A DNA stretch of 64,000 nt from Chrysaora quinquecirrha (lineage: Eukaryota > Cnidaria > Scyphozoa > Semaeostomeae > Pelagiidae), in NCBI GenBank assembly GCA_014526335.1, contig JACTAT010000013.1, forward strand, positions 2,081,987 through 2,145,986, in the 5' to 3' direction. Below, one piece after another: positions 11,949 through 23,583 of this stretch. The notes below the pieces were generated by a model, which ran no database searches, was not told the origin of the DNA, and was given only the letters and a program-made list of their open reading frames with translations. Position 1 is the first letter of the stretch, and every line of letters begins with the position of its first letter. A program made the translations under genes and the position numbers.

Positions 11949-12172
11949 GAGACGACCTGAAACGACCTGAAACGAGATGAAATCACCTGAAACGACCTTA
12001 AACAACCTGAAACGAGCCGTCAAATTTGGAATCGAGGCTGAAACAACCTGAGACGACCTGCCATCTTAGCAACGAAGCGTTAAGGTCAAGGGATTTGTAT
12101 TGTTCTTTACGCATTGTCACATTCTTTTCTTATCACAATAGGAACACGTGTCAGTATCAAAGCAGCCATCCC
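11949..12172 (+). repeat. Left arm of a 2.2-kb long-inverted-repeat element
   Basis: The arm begins with iterated 'gacgacctgaaac' units and continues through 'aacgaagcgttaaggtcaag' to 'aacacgtgtcagtatcaaag'. It is matched in reverse complement by 13934-14130 at roughly 90 percent identity by eye. The two arms flank 1.76 kb that contains simple repeats and three MITE insertions but no gene. This is consistent with a foldback type of DNA transposon. Confidence 0.8.
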
Positions 12173-12328
12173 TCTGGGAAGGTATTGTTCTTAATCTGTT
12201 GAAAAAAATCACTGTTGGAGCTGAAATTGATTGACTTCATATGATTTCCATATCAAAAGGAGGAGTCTGTTTTCAATAAAGATATTTGGTTGTTGCCGTT
12301 CTCCCACAAATTCCCATTACTGTATAAG

Positions 12329-12466
12329 CCGAGGGGCATTTCACTCTGCAAAAAGGCGTACGAGATTTTCATAAAAACAAAAGGAATTTCAAGGGATTTC
12401 CAAGAAAACAATAGGACTTCCAGTAAAGGTGTACAACATTTTCAAGGAGTGAATAATGCCCCTCGG
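12329..12466 (+). mobile_element. CCGAGGGGC-family MITE with TATAAG target duplication
   Basis: This 138-bp element starts CCGAGGGGCATTTCACTC and ends GAGTGAATAATGCCCCTCGG. It is flanked on both sides by TATAAG (12323-12328 and 12467-12472), a perfect 6-bp target site duplication. It is one of the best copies of the family in the window and has no coding capacity. Confidence 0.85.
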
Positions 12467-12536
12467 TATAAGCTTTATGCGTAGTACCTTTTTGTGTTCG
12501 AAGAATTTCGAACACATTGGTGTGGGGTGGCGTGTC

Positions 12537-12563
12537 ACTAACTAACTAACTAACTAACTAACC
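12537..12563. repeat. (AACT)n microsatellite
   Basis: About six and a half uninterrupted AACT units. Confidence 0.9.
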
Positions 12564-12863
12564 AACGCTTGAACAATGGAAAACGTGTAACAATAGGGCC
12601 ATTGTCAAGAATGCCATTAGGGCCATTGTCTCGGCCATTGATGCGCAATTTGCAGTTGGTTTTTCACAATGCACTTTTGTCAATCTGGGGTCATGTGACA
12701 ATTGTTCTTCCATGACTCATATTTGTTTACGCAAAATTCGATGGCAAATTGCCACATTGGTTCAATTAATGACATTTCAAACATTCTCATCGTCGATAAT
12801 AGAGTCTGGGCAAGAGCGGCAATTTCAAAACAGTTTTCAAAGCAAATCGTCATCATTATCTTC

Positions 12864-12864
12864 G

Positions 12865-12898
<34 letters not shown>

Positions 12899-13090
12899 GA
12901 TTACCATCACCATCATTGACGGTGTGGCTGCGGCAAAATCTAAAGGAACGACACCAGCACCACAATCGCCCCTACAACCATCACCACAACCACTCCTACA
13001 ACCATCACCGCGACCACCCCCATGACCACCACAACAACCACCCCTACAACCATCACCACGATCAGGCCTATCACAACCACCACATAATCA
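12864..13090. repeat. (ATC)n microsatellite followed by ACC/CAC-rich repeat
   Basis: An uninterrupted (ATC)n run at 12864-12899 is followed by an irregular CACAACCAC/ACCATC-rich tract to about 13090. The long open frames that span it are repeat artefacts, such as poly-Ser, poly-Ile or His/Asn-rich translations in different frames. Confidence 0.9.
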
Positions 13091-13492
13091 TGACCATCTC
13101 TATCACTACCAAGACTAGCGCCACCAATAGGGCCAGGACTAACATCACCAACATTATCCACATAATCATTATCGTCCTTGGGCACAGCGACAAACCTCGT
13201 TCATCATTTCATCGAAATAGCCACCATTAACCAGAGTCGTTCTTCGAACATGCCCATAGGGCCCCTATGTTTAAATAAAAACCAGGGGCTTTCTGAATTT
13301 TTTCGCCTTTTCTTTTTGTTTTTATTCTGAATTTTGTGTTTAACGCCAAATTCTTTAGATCAACATTTCGGTTCTGAAACTCCATCATGGAGGCATAGGG
13401 GGAGGTTTGAAAACCGTAAAAACATTTTTTTAGCCAAAATAGTTGAAGCGTAGACCTACATGTTAAAACTCTTTTAAACCACACCGAAATCA

Positions 13493-13628
13493 CCGAGGGG
13501 CATTTCACTCTGCAAAAAGGCGTACGAGACTTCCATTATAACAAAAGGACTTTCAAGGGACTTCCGAGAAAACAATAGGACTTCCAGCAAAGGTGTACCA
13601 GACTTTCAAGGAGTGAATTGCCCCTCGG
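13493..13628 (+). mobile_element. CCGAGGGGC-family MITE with AAATCA target duplication
   Basis: This 136-bp element has termini CCGAGGGGC and GCCCCTCGG. AAATCA is present at 13487-13492 and again at 13629-13634. It is very similar to the copy at 12329. Confidence 0.85.
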
Positions 13629-13676
13629 AAATCACAAATTGAAAAACCGTACTTTTTGAAGGTAAAACCGTAAAAC

Positions 13677-13810
13677 CCGAGGGGCGATTCATTCTTTGAA
13701 AACCTCGTACAACTTTACTAGAAAACCTATTGTTTTCACAAAAGTCTCTTGGAGATCCTTTTTTTCATAAAAATCTCGTACACCTTTCTGAGGAGTGAAA
13801 TGCCCCTCGG
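13677..13810 (-). mobile_element. CCGAGGGGC-family MITE with TAAAAC target duplication, inverted
   Basis: This 134-bp element is in the opposite orientation to the copy at 13493 and only about 50 bp away. TAAAAC flanks it at 13671-13676 and 13811-13816. The two opposed copies lie inside the 2.2-kb inverted-repeat element. Confidence 0.85.
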
Positions 13811-13933
13811 TAAAACCGCTCTCGAAGTGTCGAAAAACCCGGAAAACCGCCCATCATCATAACCCCTCATGCCCAATGACCCCTTATGGATCGGATAGAC
13901 TGTCTTTCGCAGAAAATTAGGTGTCTGATGAAA

Positions 13934-14130
13934 GGATGGCCGCTTTGATACTGACACGTGTTCCTATTGTGATAAGAAAAGAATGTGACAATGCGTAAAG
14001 AACAATACAAATCCTTGACCTTAACACTTCGTTGCTAAGATAGCAGGTCGTCTCAGGTCGTTTCAGCCTCGATTCCAAATTAAACGGCTCGTTTCAGGTT
14101 GTTTCAGGTTGTTTCAGGTCGTTTCAATTG
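13934..14130 (-). repeat. Right arm of the 2.2-kb long-inverted-repeat element
   Basis: This is the reverse complement of 11949-12172. It includes the same 'cacgtgttcctattgtgata' block and ends in repeated 'gtttcaggttgtttcaggtc'. It abuts the left arm of the next inverted-repeat element directly. Confidence 0.8.
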
Positions 14131-15136
14131 TTCAATTCTGTTTTCTTAGCACTCGCCACCTTCATTGAATTGAACTAGTCATTTTTTCCATCTCAAAACA
14201 ATCCTTTTCTCATATTTTCACACTCTCTCAAGAACGAAATCTCGTTGAAAATTTAGGCCATTGCCCTTTCAAAACTTTGAAATATCTGGTGAACAAGATA
14301 GGGAGGTTTTCTGCGACAAACAGAGAGGTCTCGCTTGAATCGAAAGGTCTGCTAAAATGTGTTGTTAATTAGCCCCCTTTGACACATCATTTCATATTTC
14401 AATTCCCGCAACTTAGATTCGGCCTCTTATGTTCCATAGTTAGAACACAGCAGTTCACAATGTAAACACCTCTTTCCTAATAACCATTACCTATAACCAT
14501 AACCATTCCAGCTCTAATTTAACACCTTCGAATTAGCAATTGGTTACTTCTTTTCCCCTATTCTTTGATTATGAAGAATGGAGACTTCACCTTACAATCT
14601 GCCGAGAAGCCATAGTGACCGAGAATTAATCCCTTGAAATAATCAACTTGACAACGAGCCGCGATCAAACAAGTCCGCGCGTCATGCAATTTGACCGGAG
14701 GGAAAAGTGAGTAACTGGATCTTTAGAAATTAAGGCTACAATGAATTCCATTTTTCCAAAATAGGTCCGCGATCTCAAAAAGGTCCGCGTTATTCATTTA
14801 TGCATAAGGGGAAAATGAATAACGCGGACCTTCCGAAATCGCGGACCTTGTTTTGAATTGCATTGTGTTGAAGCCAATTGCCGAAAAAAAAACATGAGTA
14901 TTTGATTGAAGGAGGTGTATTACGAAATTTGCTCTCTGTTTGTTGCAGAAAACCTCCCTATCTTGTTCACCAGATATTTCAAAGTTTTGAGAGGGCAATG
15001 GCCTTAATTTTCAACGAGATTTCGTTCTTGAGAGAGTGTGAAAATATGAGAAAAGGATTGTTTTGAGATGGAAAAAATGACTAGTTCAATTCAATGAAGG
15101 TGGCGAGTGCTAAGAAAACAGAATTGAACAATTGAA
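14124..15136. repeat. 1.0-kb element with about 200-bp inverted arms
   Basis: The left arm (14124-14327) reads 'caattctgttttcttagc' ... 'gaacaagatagggaggtttt'. It returns as reverse complement at 14931-15135. The 600-bp centre has no gene but contains one GGTCCGCG palindrome (14763-14849). It lies end to end with the 2.2-kb element. Confidence 0.75.
14763..14849. repeat. GGTCCGCG cruciform, copy 1
   Basis: This is a nested palindrome. The outer arms are GGTCCGCGA and TCGCGGACC. The inner arms AAGGTCCGCGTTATTCATTT and its reverse complement are separated by a short spacer containing ATGCAT. A further single GTCCGCG lies at about 14670. Confidence 0.85.
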
Positions 15137-15165
15137 CGGGAATTGAACATAGTGAATTGAACAAT

Positions 15166-15249
15166 GGTCCGCGAAATCAGAAGGTCCGCGTTGTTCATTT
15201 ATGCATAAGGGGAAAATGAATAACGCGGACCTTCGAGATCGCGGACCTT
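15166..15249. repeat. GGTCCGCG cruciform, copy 2
   Basis: It has the same nested design and the same ATGCATAAGGGG spacer as the copy at 14763, with few changes. It lies just outside the right arm of the 1.0-kb element. Confidence 0.85.
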
Positions 15250-15544
15250 GCTTATTGCGTATCGTGGTCGAGTGAAGTTAACTCGAAGTCAACTTTCGAG
15301 AAAAATGTCAGTATTTAATTGAAGGAGATGAAGTAAAACATTTGCTTTATGTTTATTTTCTACGATTTCAAAACCGCCATGTTTTGATCACCGAAATTTT
15401 CCTTGATAACGAAGTCGGCCTAAATTTTCAAACAATATAAACGAAAGCTTCAGTGATGCTTGACGTTTAATAAAAGAAACATAAATACGACAATTAATTG
15501 CCATCAGAAGTATTTTAATTCTTAACAAGAAGAAATAATGATAA

Positions 15545-15678
15545 GGTCCGCGAAATCAGAAGGTCTGCGTTATTCATTTTGGCCTAGGAAAAGTGAATAA
15601 CGCGGCCCTACATGTCGCGGACCAAAACAGGCAGGTCCGCGAGGTCCGCAGGGTCCGCGGGGTCCGCGTTATTCACCT
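15545..15678. repeat. GGTCCGCG cruciform, copy 3, plus GGTCCGCG tandem array
   Basis: A more diverged cruciform (15545-15623) is followed at about 15631-15669 by four GGTCCG(C/G) units in a row, then GTTATTCACC, the start of another inner arm. The last copy seems to have expanded by tandem duplication. Confidence 0.8.
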
Positions 15679-17815
15679 GGCCGCGTGCTTTTTGCGGTGA
15701 AACCTCCATACCTCTAACCTCAAAATGAATCATGGTACACATAAGTACATAAAACCTCTTGCCTTTCTTATTGATGTAACTGTAACTCGCTGCCTCATGT
15801 ATGAAGGTGCACACGGGGCTAAAGTATCAAGGTTAGCCCAACAAGATCAAAAGATCAAAGGTTACATTCACATGTGGTAAATTAGCAAACATAAAATTGA
15901 CTTACTGTCTTTCTTCATTCATATCTTGCGATGATTCCTCGAATTCCATTATGAATTTTGTACGATACTTCAAAACCTTGTCAAATCTTGCTTTATGATA
16001 GGTAGATGCTGTGACCATTACCAGGCCAGACCTGCAGTCTCTCTCTTAGGCAAATGGTATTTGATGCGAGGCTTGTGGGTACCTCGGGTTTATAAGATTA
16101 TTTTGGAATCCCACGGTTTCAGGAGTAAATAACATAAATAGACTTTATTCAGGTCATAATTATATCTACACGTATTTTTGGGGGTATTTCAAAGAATTAC
16201 AATTAGTGGGATAATATTTATGTTCAGAAATAAACTACGATACCCACTTCGTGGGTGTATATTTAGGGTAAACAAATGCTTACTATGGCATTATCGATTG
16301 TCTATGCTGTAATCGTAAATCAATGGCACAAAGACTAAATTTGCATGCTGCATAGAAATTGACAATCATGAAGCAATCTTTTTTGTCATTAGACAATCGT
16401 TTGCAGTGACGTAAAGGACGGATGCTCTCTGATGTCATAGTTGATAGTTTCGTGCTCATGTGGCCGTGCTAAGAATAGACCGTGTCTTTGAGTCAACTGT
16501 TTCTAATACGTCATAATGTCCCAAATATAAAGGATTGAAGGAAACATGAAAACACCCACCAATCACAAGCTATTGTAATTAATGTTTATGTAATGTCTGA
16601 TACCAAGGAAATACAGTCAATAACGGTGCATTGTTGTGTCTGACGTGCAAATCACTCTGTTCGTGATTATTGATCACTTATGATTGTCCCTGCAATTACT
16701 GTGTGATTGGTTGACGGACACAGGAACGACAGAGCTTGTTTGTCATAGGTTTGTTGCAAACTGGCCCTTTGCACACCAGGCGCTATTTAAGCAGTATTTA
16801 TGCTAAGCGGAGTGGTGTCACTGTGGCACTGTCCGAGTTAGACTCGATGCAAGCGTAGCAGCGCAACTCAGATCCTTGTTCTCCATGTGTGACTTTTCCT
16901 GTCCCGTTTGCCTTTTCCTGTTTCCTTCGTTCCTGGCATTACAAGAGTGCTGGTGAGTGACTCTGGATAGCAAGTTTGAGTTTGACAATTACAGTTGTTT
17001 GATCTTATGGTTTCATTCTTATCTGACAACCCTTCCTACACTGCTCTGCATCATTTTCAAGTTGGTTAAAGTTTTAAAAAATCAAGACATTTTTCTCGAT
17101 AGTTATGCATGAAGATGTTTTTAGATAAAGTTCCTAAGCCTTGAGCTTTTGATAATTCTATTTGTATACCAGCTTTTAAAGACAAGCATTTGCACGGGCA
17201 TTGAACGGTTAGATACAAAAAGATGTACAAAAAGATGTGGAAAGATTCATACGCCTTACAGATGAACAAAAATTCATTCTCCCAATGTCTTATGAGAATT
17301 TGCAGGTCATAAAGCATCTAGCAGTATTCATAAATAAGGCTATGGAGTTACGGACTGTGCCCTAACTTGTAACAATTGATCTGATCACAAAATCGTCAAA
17401 TGGTATCGATAACTGTAGCACTGTATTTTCGTACTATATTGTAATAGTTTTGTAAGTAGCCTCTCCTTAAACTCTTTATATACATTCTGTTATTATATGA
17501 CGACACTCCATCAGTAAGTCATTAATTAATTGAATTGAATTGGTTAGAGAGTAGAGAAATTCGTACCCCCAGCCCTCGTACAATGAGGAATTTCCAGATA
17601 GCACATTAGTCGAGCTTGATATTTCAAGTCTCTTTGTCATCTTAATTAGAAACTTGTGATGTAAGCAATAATGGTTTCATCAAGGGTGGATAAATAATAA
17701 TATTTTTGAAGGTGGGCTAACGCTGCGTCAATAGGTCTAACGTCTAACGCAGAGGTCCTTGTATGACGTGATCATGACGTAAGCATAAGTCGCTAGCTGT
17801 AAACATAGGAAACGT
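15679..17815. other. No gene seen
   Basis: No supported exon, RNA gene or clear repeat boundary was found on either strand. Confidence 0.4.
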
Positions 17816-17817
17816 CA

Positions 17818-18237
17818 GTATAGACCATTTCAACTAAGGGCCTCGTTTTCAAAAAATTGAAAATTAGGTAATAGAGAAATTTCGACTTCAGATTACAATT
17901 CAGTACCTTCTTTTTAGTCTTGAGGCAAAGTTCTTTGCCTCTAGTCCTCAAGATTTTGATTTTATAGGTGTTATAAGTTTGAAATTCTATAAAGGATTTG
18001 ACCGTGAAAAATTGCTGGGGGTGAAATTTTACACCCTCAGTTATTTTACACGGTCAAATCCCTTACAAATTTTCAAACTTTTATTTGCTATAGAATCAAC
18101 AGCGTAAGGACTAGAAGCGTAAAAACTTGCCTTAACACCAAAAAGAAGATGCCGAATTCGAATCTGAAGTCAAAATTTCTCTGTGCCCTAATTTTCAATT
18201 TTCTTGAAAACGAGGCCCTAAGTTGAAATGGTCTATT
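17818..18237. mobile_element. Full-length foldback MITE (about 420 bp)
   Basis: Starting with ATAGACCATTTCAACT and AGGGCCTCGTTTTCAA, the sequence returns on itself over almost its whole length. The right end is the reverse complement (TTGAAAACGAGGCCCT, AGTTGAAATGGTCTAT). The centre near 18010-18060 is also palindromic ('ggatttgaccgtgaaaa', 'ttttacacggtcaaatcc'). It would form one long hairpin. Confidence 0.8.
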
Positions 18238-18766
18238 GTAAAATTGAAGTTTCTAAGAATGGCGATGGTATTACAGGCATGGGAGATATCATTATGTTTG
18301 GGGGTGTATTCGGAAATATGCATAACAGTTCTTGATAAGTTTCTGGGTGGTAGTTGAATTGCTTTAAAAGGTAGACTTAACTAAATTAAAATGCCTCGGA
18401 AAATTCCAAACAAATTCCTCACAACAGGTCCTTCTCTCAGACTCTGACTGGACTGTAAGACCACTTCAGACTAAAAATTGGAGAAATACACTCTTTTTAT
18501 ATAAGAACACACTTTATAGGAACATCGAGGCTCGATTTACCAAAAAATTTGCCAAAGAATAAAGCAAGAACATGTCCAGCCTCGGACGAAAAATAATTTA
18601 TCGTGGCATTGTGTGTGGATGTCGGTGGATGTAGATGTAGAAAAATCAATGTTGAAAAAAGAACACCATTGAGAACACTCGAGCCTCAAATTATTCAAAA
18701 ATTAAAAGAACATCGAGTCTCGACAAAAATTGTCTGGTTCTTATAAAAAAAGAGTGTATGCTGCAA

Positions 18767-18902
18767 GTCGAGGGGCAATTCACTCCTTGGAATCTCGTAC
18801 ACCCTCGGCTGGAATCTCTACTGTTTTCGTAGGAATCTTGTAAGAATCCTTTTGTTTCGATAGGAATCTCGTACGCTTTTAAGAGGAGTGAGATGCCCCT
18901 CG
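18767..18902 (-). mobile_element. CCGAGGGGC-family MITE with CTGCAA target duplication
   Basis: The element starts GTCGAGGGGCAATTCACTCC and ends GTGAGATGCCCCTCG. CTGCAA occurs at 18761-18766 and 18903-18908. Confidence 0.8.
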
Positions 18903-18908
18903 CTGCAA

Positions 18909-21900
18909 ATAAGGAGGGACATTTTTTGGTACAATGTACGATACATTTTGGTATGTCTGAACTCTTAGACAATGACACATCTTGCATAATGTTAGTATAA
19001 ATTAGTAAATTTCATTACTTATGTAAAATTAACAGAAAGTTTGATGATGATGAAGATGATCTGCAAGAGGGGCATTCATTCGGCATTCATTATGTCCAAT
19101 ATTGAATACGTTACATATATAATTTGTTTCGTTCCCATTACTTTAGGAGTTTACTCATAAATTCCTTCCCTTTTTCTGGTTCGTATGGGACAAAAACAAG
19201 TGTCTCATAGAATATCCAATATATTTAGAGGAAATTACATTCTTATCCAATGAAGAGGGGCGTTACTTACATTGTAAGGCTATTATGTGGGGCCCGGAAA
19301 GTTAAGTATTTTTTGTTCAATGATTCATGAGTGAGATCTACAGTCTGAAAAGAGTCAGTAAATCTGTAGTCTTTGATTAAGGAGTAATTATTGAAGGAAA
19401 TTGCGCCTCCATGCGTAGCACCATCGCACCCCGCTTTCTTCTCCATCCATTACACTTTTTTATGTCAATAACAAACTAGGGGGTTGGAGTTACATGCATG
19501 CGAAACAACTTCAAGGCTCAGCGCAGACACGGACTTGTGATCGGGCTTGTGACTTGCTACCGATCTTATCAGCATTTAGGGGGTACTGTTACACTCTCAC
19601 ACCCCAAGCAGTATTCCCTCCGTGCGCAGTTATACCAGGGGGTATTTCACTCCTCAAAAAGTCGTGCGACATTTCAACTAAACAAAAGGATTTACAAGGG
19701 ATTTTTGTCAAAACTATAAGTTTTTGAGCAATTTTAAAAATGCTTAATGTTACCTGGCTCTTTCCAGGAACATCACTGGTTACTGACTCTCAGCAAAGAA
19801 TATTTTTCAGTTGTTTTCTCTTACGGTATTGCCAATTGCCATAGTTATGGTGTGGCATTACAGAAAACTCCTTCGCCAGTTGCCGAGATCTCCAGAATCT
19901 TATCTATAAAGTGATAAATATTTTAAAATACAATTTTCGTCAACAAAGAATAGTTTTGAAATAAACGAACATAAAATTTTTTGCTTAAAGAGACTCTGTC
20001 CCCCCCCCCCAGGTTAAACAATATGCAAAATCAAAATACAAATAATTCTTGTTATTTTCGCGCAAGCGCATAAAATCTTCCCACAATGATTGCGGATCAA
20101 TAAATAAAACCTGTTAAATACAATGAAGACACTTTACCCATCGTGGTCCGGATCGGTAGGGTTACCGATTAAATGAATCTCCCCTCCCTGCCGTCTCACT
20201 TGACCACATCCTTTTGACGTTTGAGGAACATTAAAAAATTTTTTTCACCTTTCAACTCTTTCAAGGAATAAGGCTCTGCAGGACAACATTTAACTAGTGA
20301 CAAAATATTTGATACACCAGTTATATTCAAGTTAGGTACCTTTAGGCATATTTGATAATTAGGTCTTGGGCTATTTTGATAGGTAGGGTACCTTCCCGGT
20401 ACCGTATATAGGCCTATATATAGGTAGGCTACTACTGACGACCTGGGTTGAGTAGAAACAAAAACATTAACCCCAAGAATAAAGAACAAGAATTGTTAAT
20501 ATCATGGGCAAGGCAACACGTTTCTATATATAGGTATAGGTACATCGGGCCTAATACAATAGGTACACCGTCGTCCTGCAGTCCTGGCCTGATTTTCCTG
20601 TGATTTCATTATGTTCCATGATGCCGATTGAAGCTCCTCGACTGAATTGTGTATCATCAAGAGTGCATTTATTATAGGCCATAATCTCAGCTTCTTTTCC
20701 TTCAAGGCTGCAGACAGACATCGAAATCGTGAAAATCAAAATCGACACCGTTTTGAAGAAGATTTTTTGAGGAGAGGAAGAAAGTGAAGATGTTGAACGT
20801 TGCTGTTGTTGTTGTTGACTTTGAATATTCGCGGCAAGGTGTTGGGTCCTGGACCCTAGTCCGTCAAAAGATACCCAATTTGCACAAGAATTCAGCTCCT
20901 CCTTCTTAGCACCCTTAGCTGCCTTTTCCACTTCTACTAATAAACATGATGAAACTCCGACCCTCAGACCTGGGTTAAAGTGTCCCTAAACACCCGTCTG
21001 AGCGCCCGTCTCCCTCCAATTTCGAAATGCTTCAAACTTTCCTAATTAAACATACTGTATACCACTGTTCACTTTACTGCAAGAGTTGTATGACTATTTA
21101 TATGAAAAAAAATATGATTTTTCATAGTTTATTATGCTATGCTACAGTAAGTATGTTATGTATTTAATTTTTAAATAATAAATAATATGTAAGGCCTGCA
21201 CGTTGCAAGCTTTGCTTACTTGCTTAAGAGGTTTGAAACACTGTAACTGTTAAATTTCCATTGCTACTTTATTTCGTTCAGATAAATCTTTCTAGCCTTG
21301 AATTTTCTCTCCTACTGTTTATTCATTTCCTATTACATTTAACAAACAATGCAACGTTGGTATCAGCGAAGAAATGCATACAAGAGGCAGGAGTAAACAA
21401 GCGAGTGGGCAATACATTTCAATTTGATATGCCACAGTTGGGAGTGGGTGGGAGGTAAAAGTAATTAGCAAAAATCGAAAAATGATTGCAGCAAAGGCAT
21501 CGGTATGCGATTCAGGAATTTATACTTTGTTTTCGAATATTTGTTCTCAGTCAGCGTCTAGGGAACTCAAAGAAACCAGACCCTATACGCCCCTTCTGTC
21601 TAACTGGTAGATTCAATCAAGTACTTGTAACGTCAAGATATCCGTATTCTTTTCGTGGATAAGGTGTAGGTTGGTGGGTTCAATCAATGCAATCAAATTT
21701 GTAAAGGTGCAGTGATTTCCACCAAGAAGCATCGCACTATGGTATTTTGCAGAATGTGGAATGGACATTGGACACAGGAATTTCTTGATATCAAAGGAAT
21801 CTTCGTTCCAACAATAACAATGTTCCAACATACTACATTACGAGATAAAAGGGGCTGCCTCTCAACATTCCCAATTGACAAAATGTTAAATTTCGTCACT

Positions 21901-22640
21901 GCTGCAGCGATGTAAACTTTGTTTCCCGACGCTGTCAAAATGAAATCCTTGTATTGCACGAGGAAGTGGTCAAAGCATTCGACCCTCGATCCAAAGATCC
22001 TGCCTGACGATCGAGAGCTCGAATTCAGAGGTTCGAGCCCCACAATCGAAAAATCCTGGGTTCGAATCTTGTTGGGATCACTTTTAAGCATGCCAACAAT
22101 CAAATCAGCTGTTTATCATTTCTAGACCTGCAGATGAGTTCCTAGTGTATGATTTGTTCAAGAATATCCGTCTGGGGACATTCTGTACTGTACAGGATGA
22201 CTTCATATGTATAGGTACCTTAAAATGTCACTCCGGTGCTCAAAAAAGACTGATTGCTTGCTCTGCAGATAGTACACTGTCTATAAAAAAAACAGGCACA
22301 CCAACGTATGCAATGAGAAATCTTGCGATTTGCCTACTTTTTGCCAGGATGGCAAAAATCGTCTATATCTCTACATAGGGTCATAGGGTATCCAACTATA
22401 AGCAGCATAACTCAAGACAGCATAAACCTTCTAAGCAGCTATACTGGACGATAGTTTATATTCTACGACCCGCGTTTTATGCATGGACAAATTTGACCTA
22501 CCAGCAGACAGGTTGCAACTAAGAGGTAGCATGGTGTAGGAAAACATGGCATTGTTATGCAAATTAAAACTCGACTGTTGGAGCCGAAAGCTTTGTCTTC
22601 TTTGTACGCTCGCCCCATGCTTCCAATGAGCTATGGAAAC
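18909..22640. other. No confident gene
   Basis: A partial CCGAGGGGC-family copy lies at about 19630-19715. A tRNA-like Box B sequence (GGTTCGAATC) lies near 22060-22075, without a recognisable tRNA. No exon is supported. Confidence 0.4.
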
Positions 22641-22651
22641 TAGAGGCACCC

Positions 22652-22659
22652 TATATAAG
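22652..22659 (+). promoter_or_regulatory. TATA box of Cys-rich gene A
   Basis: TATATAAG is followed about 30 bp downstream by a probable 5' untranslated exon that ends at a strong donor (GAAG|GTAAGT at 22766/22767). Position, strand and splicing fit the secreted-protein gene whose coding exon starts at 23573. The transcription start itself is inferred. Confidence 0.5.
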
Positions 22660-22682
22660 GGCTTAAAAATAAAGAACAGGCA

Positions 22683-22766
22683 GTGAGGAAAAAAATCGCA
22701 GAGGAAGAAAGGGACGTCAAACGGGTCATATTGTAACCGAAGGCATAAGATATTCTTCAGGTGAAG
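22683..22766 (+). other. Probable 5' untranslated exon of Cys-rich gene A
   Basis: The stretch lies between the TATA box and the donor GTAAGT at 22767. It would be joined across an intron of about 800 bp to the acceptor CTTTTTCAG at 23572. Its 5' end is approximate. Confidence 0.4.
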
Positions 22767-23583
22767 GTAAGTTAGAATTGAAGTTTTTAGCCTTTAAGTT
22801 TAAATCGTGACACTATTCTTTTGCATAATTTTCCTGCTTGCTTAGAAGTGCAATAGCAGTACAATGCCGAATGCGCAAAGCTAACGTCTTTGCAAAATAG
22901 AGTTGGCATATAGCTAATTATAAGCGAAGTATGTCCCATGTCTCTTCTGCATTATGGAGAGGTATTAATAGGTAATGAGATATCATAGGTTGTAAGAAGC
23001 AGTATGCAGCTTTACAGAATTTGTGGAACTTTGGCAAAAATCTTTCCAAAACTAACCGAATCAAAACGTTTCATTGAGCTTTATAGCTAACTGGAAATGT
23101 CGTGTGCTCTCTGGTCATACAGTCCTGTTTCGAATCTTTTGTGGTATACCATAATACCACTCGTGGAAAAATCTACTCTAGAGTTCACCATTCATGACAA
23201 ATATCAGTTAAAACATCTATAGAAGAAGCTGATAGCTAATGCATGCAAACACACTCAATCTAATGTGACACTCGTACACACAAATGATATAACGCAATGT
23301 AACTTTATGTAACTTCGAAGTGCAAAGAGTAACTAGATGTGTTTAATCAATCGAAAAAAACAAAACTTGTCGTACTAGAAGTAGCAACGCATAAGCAAAG
23401 AAGCGACTTCATTAACTAAGTATCTTGCGTGCAACATTAAATAGTTACAACATGCAAACTAATGCATAGCCCTCACCTGTGTAAAACATAAGGTCTCTTT
23501 AATATCCTTTACAGTGTAAAATGACTTTGTTAGTACCTAATTATTATAGATTAAATTTTCTTGCTTTTTCAGCTCATCTAAGC

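Noticed and set aside
12680..13230. Several overlapping open frames with poly-Ser, poly-Ile/Met, His/Asn-rich or Val/Gly-rich translations
   Set aside because: They are translations of the (ATC)n and ACC/CAC-rich repeats in different frames, not genes.
20551..20931. Minus-strand 126-codon frame with a Gln run and a hydrophobic segment (ILIFTISMSVCSL)
   Set aside because: No recognised family, no supporting splice signals or neighbours. The Gln run is a simple (TTG)n repeat. It may be chance.
22000..22083. Box B-like GGTTCGAGCC and GGTTCGAATC sequences suggesting a tRNA gene
   Set aside because: No cloverleaf could be drawn and no second copy was found in the window, so neither a tRNA nor a SINE is supported.
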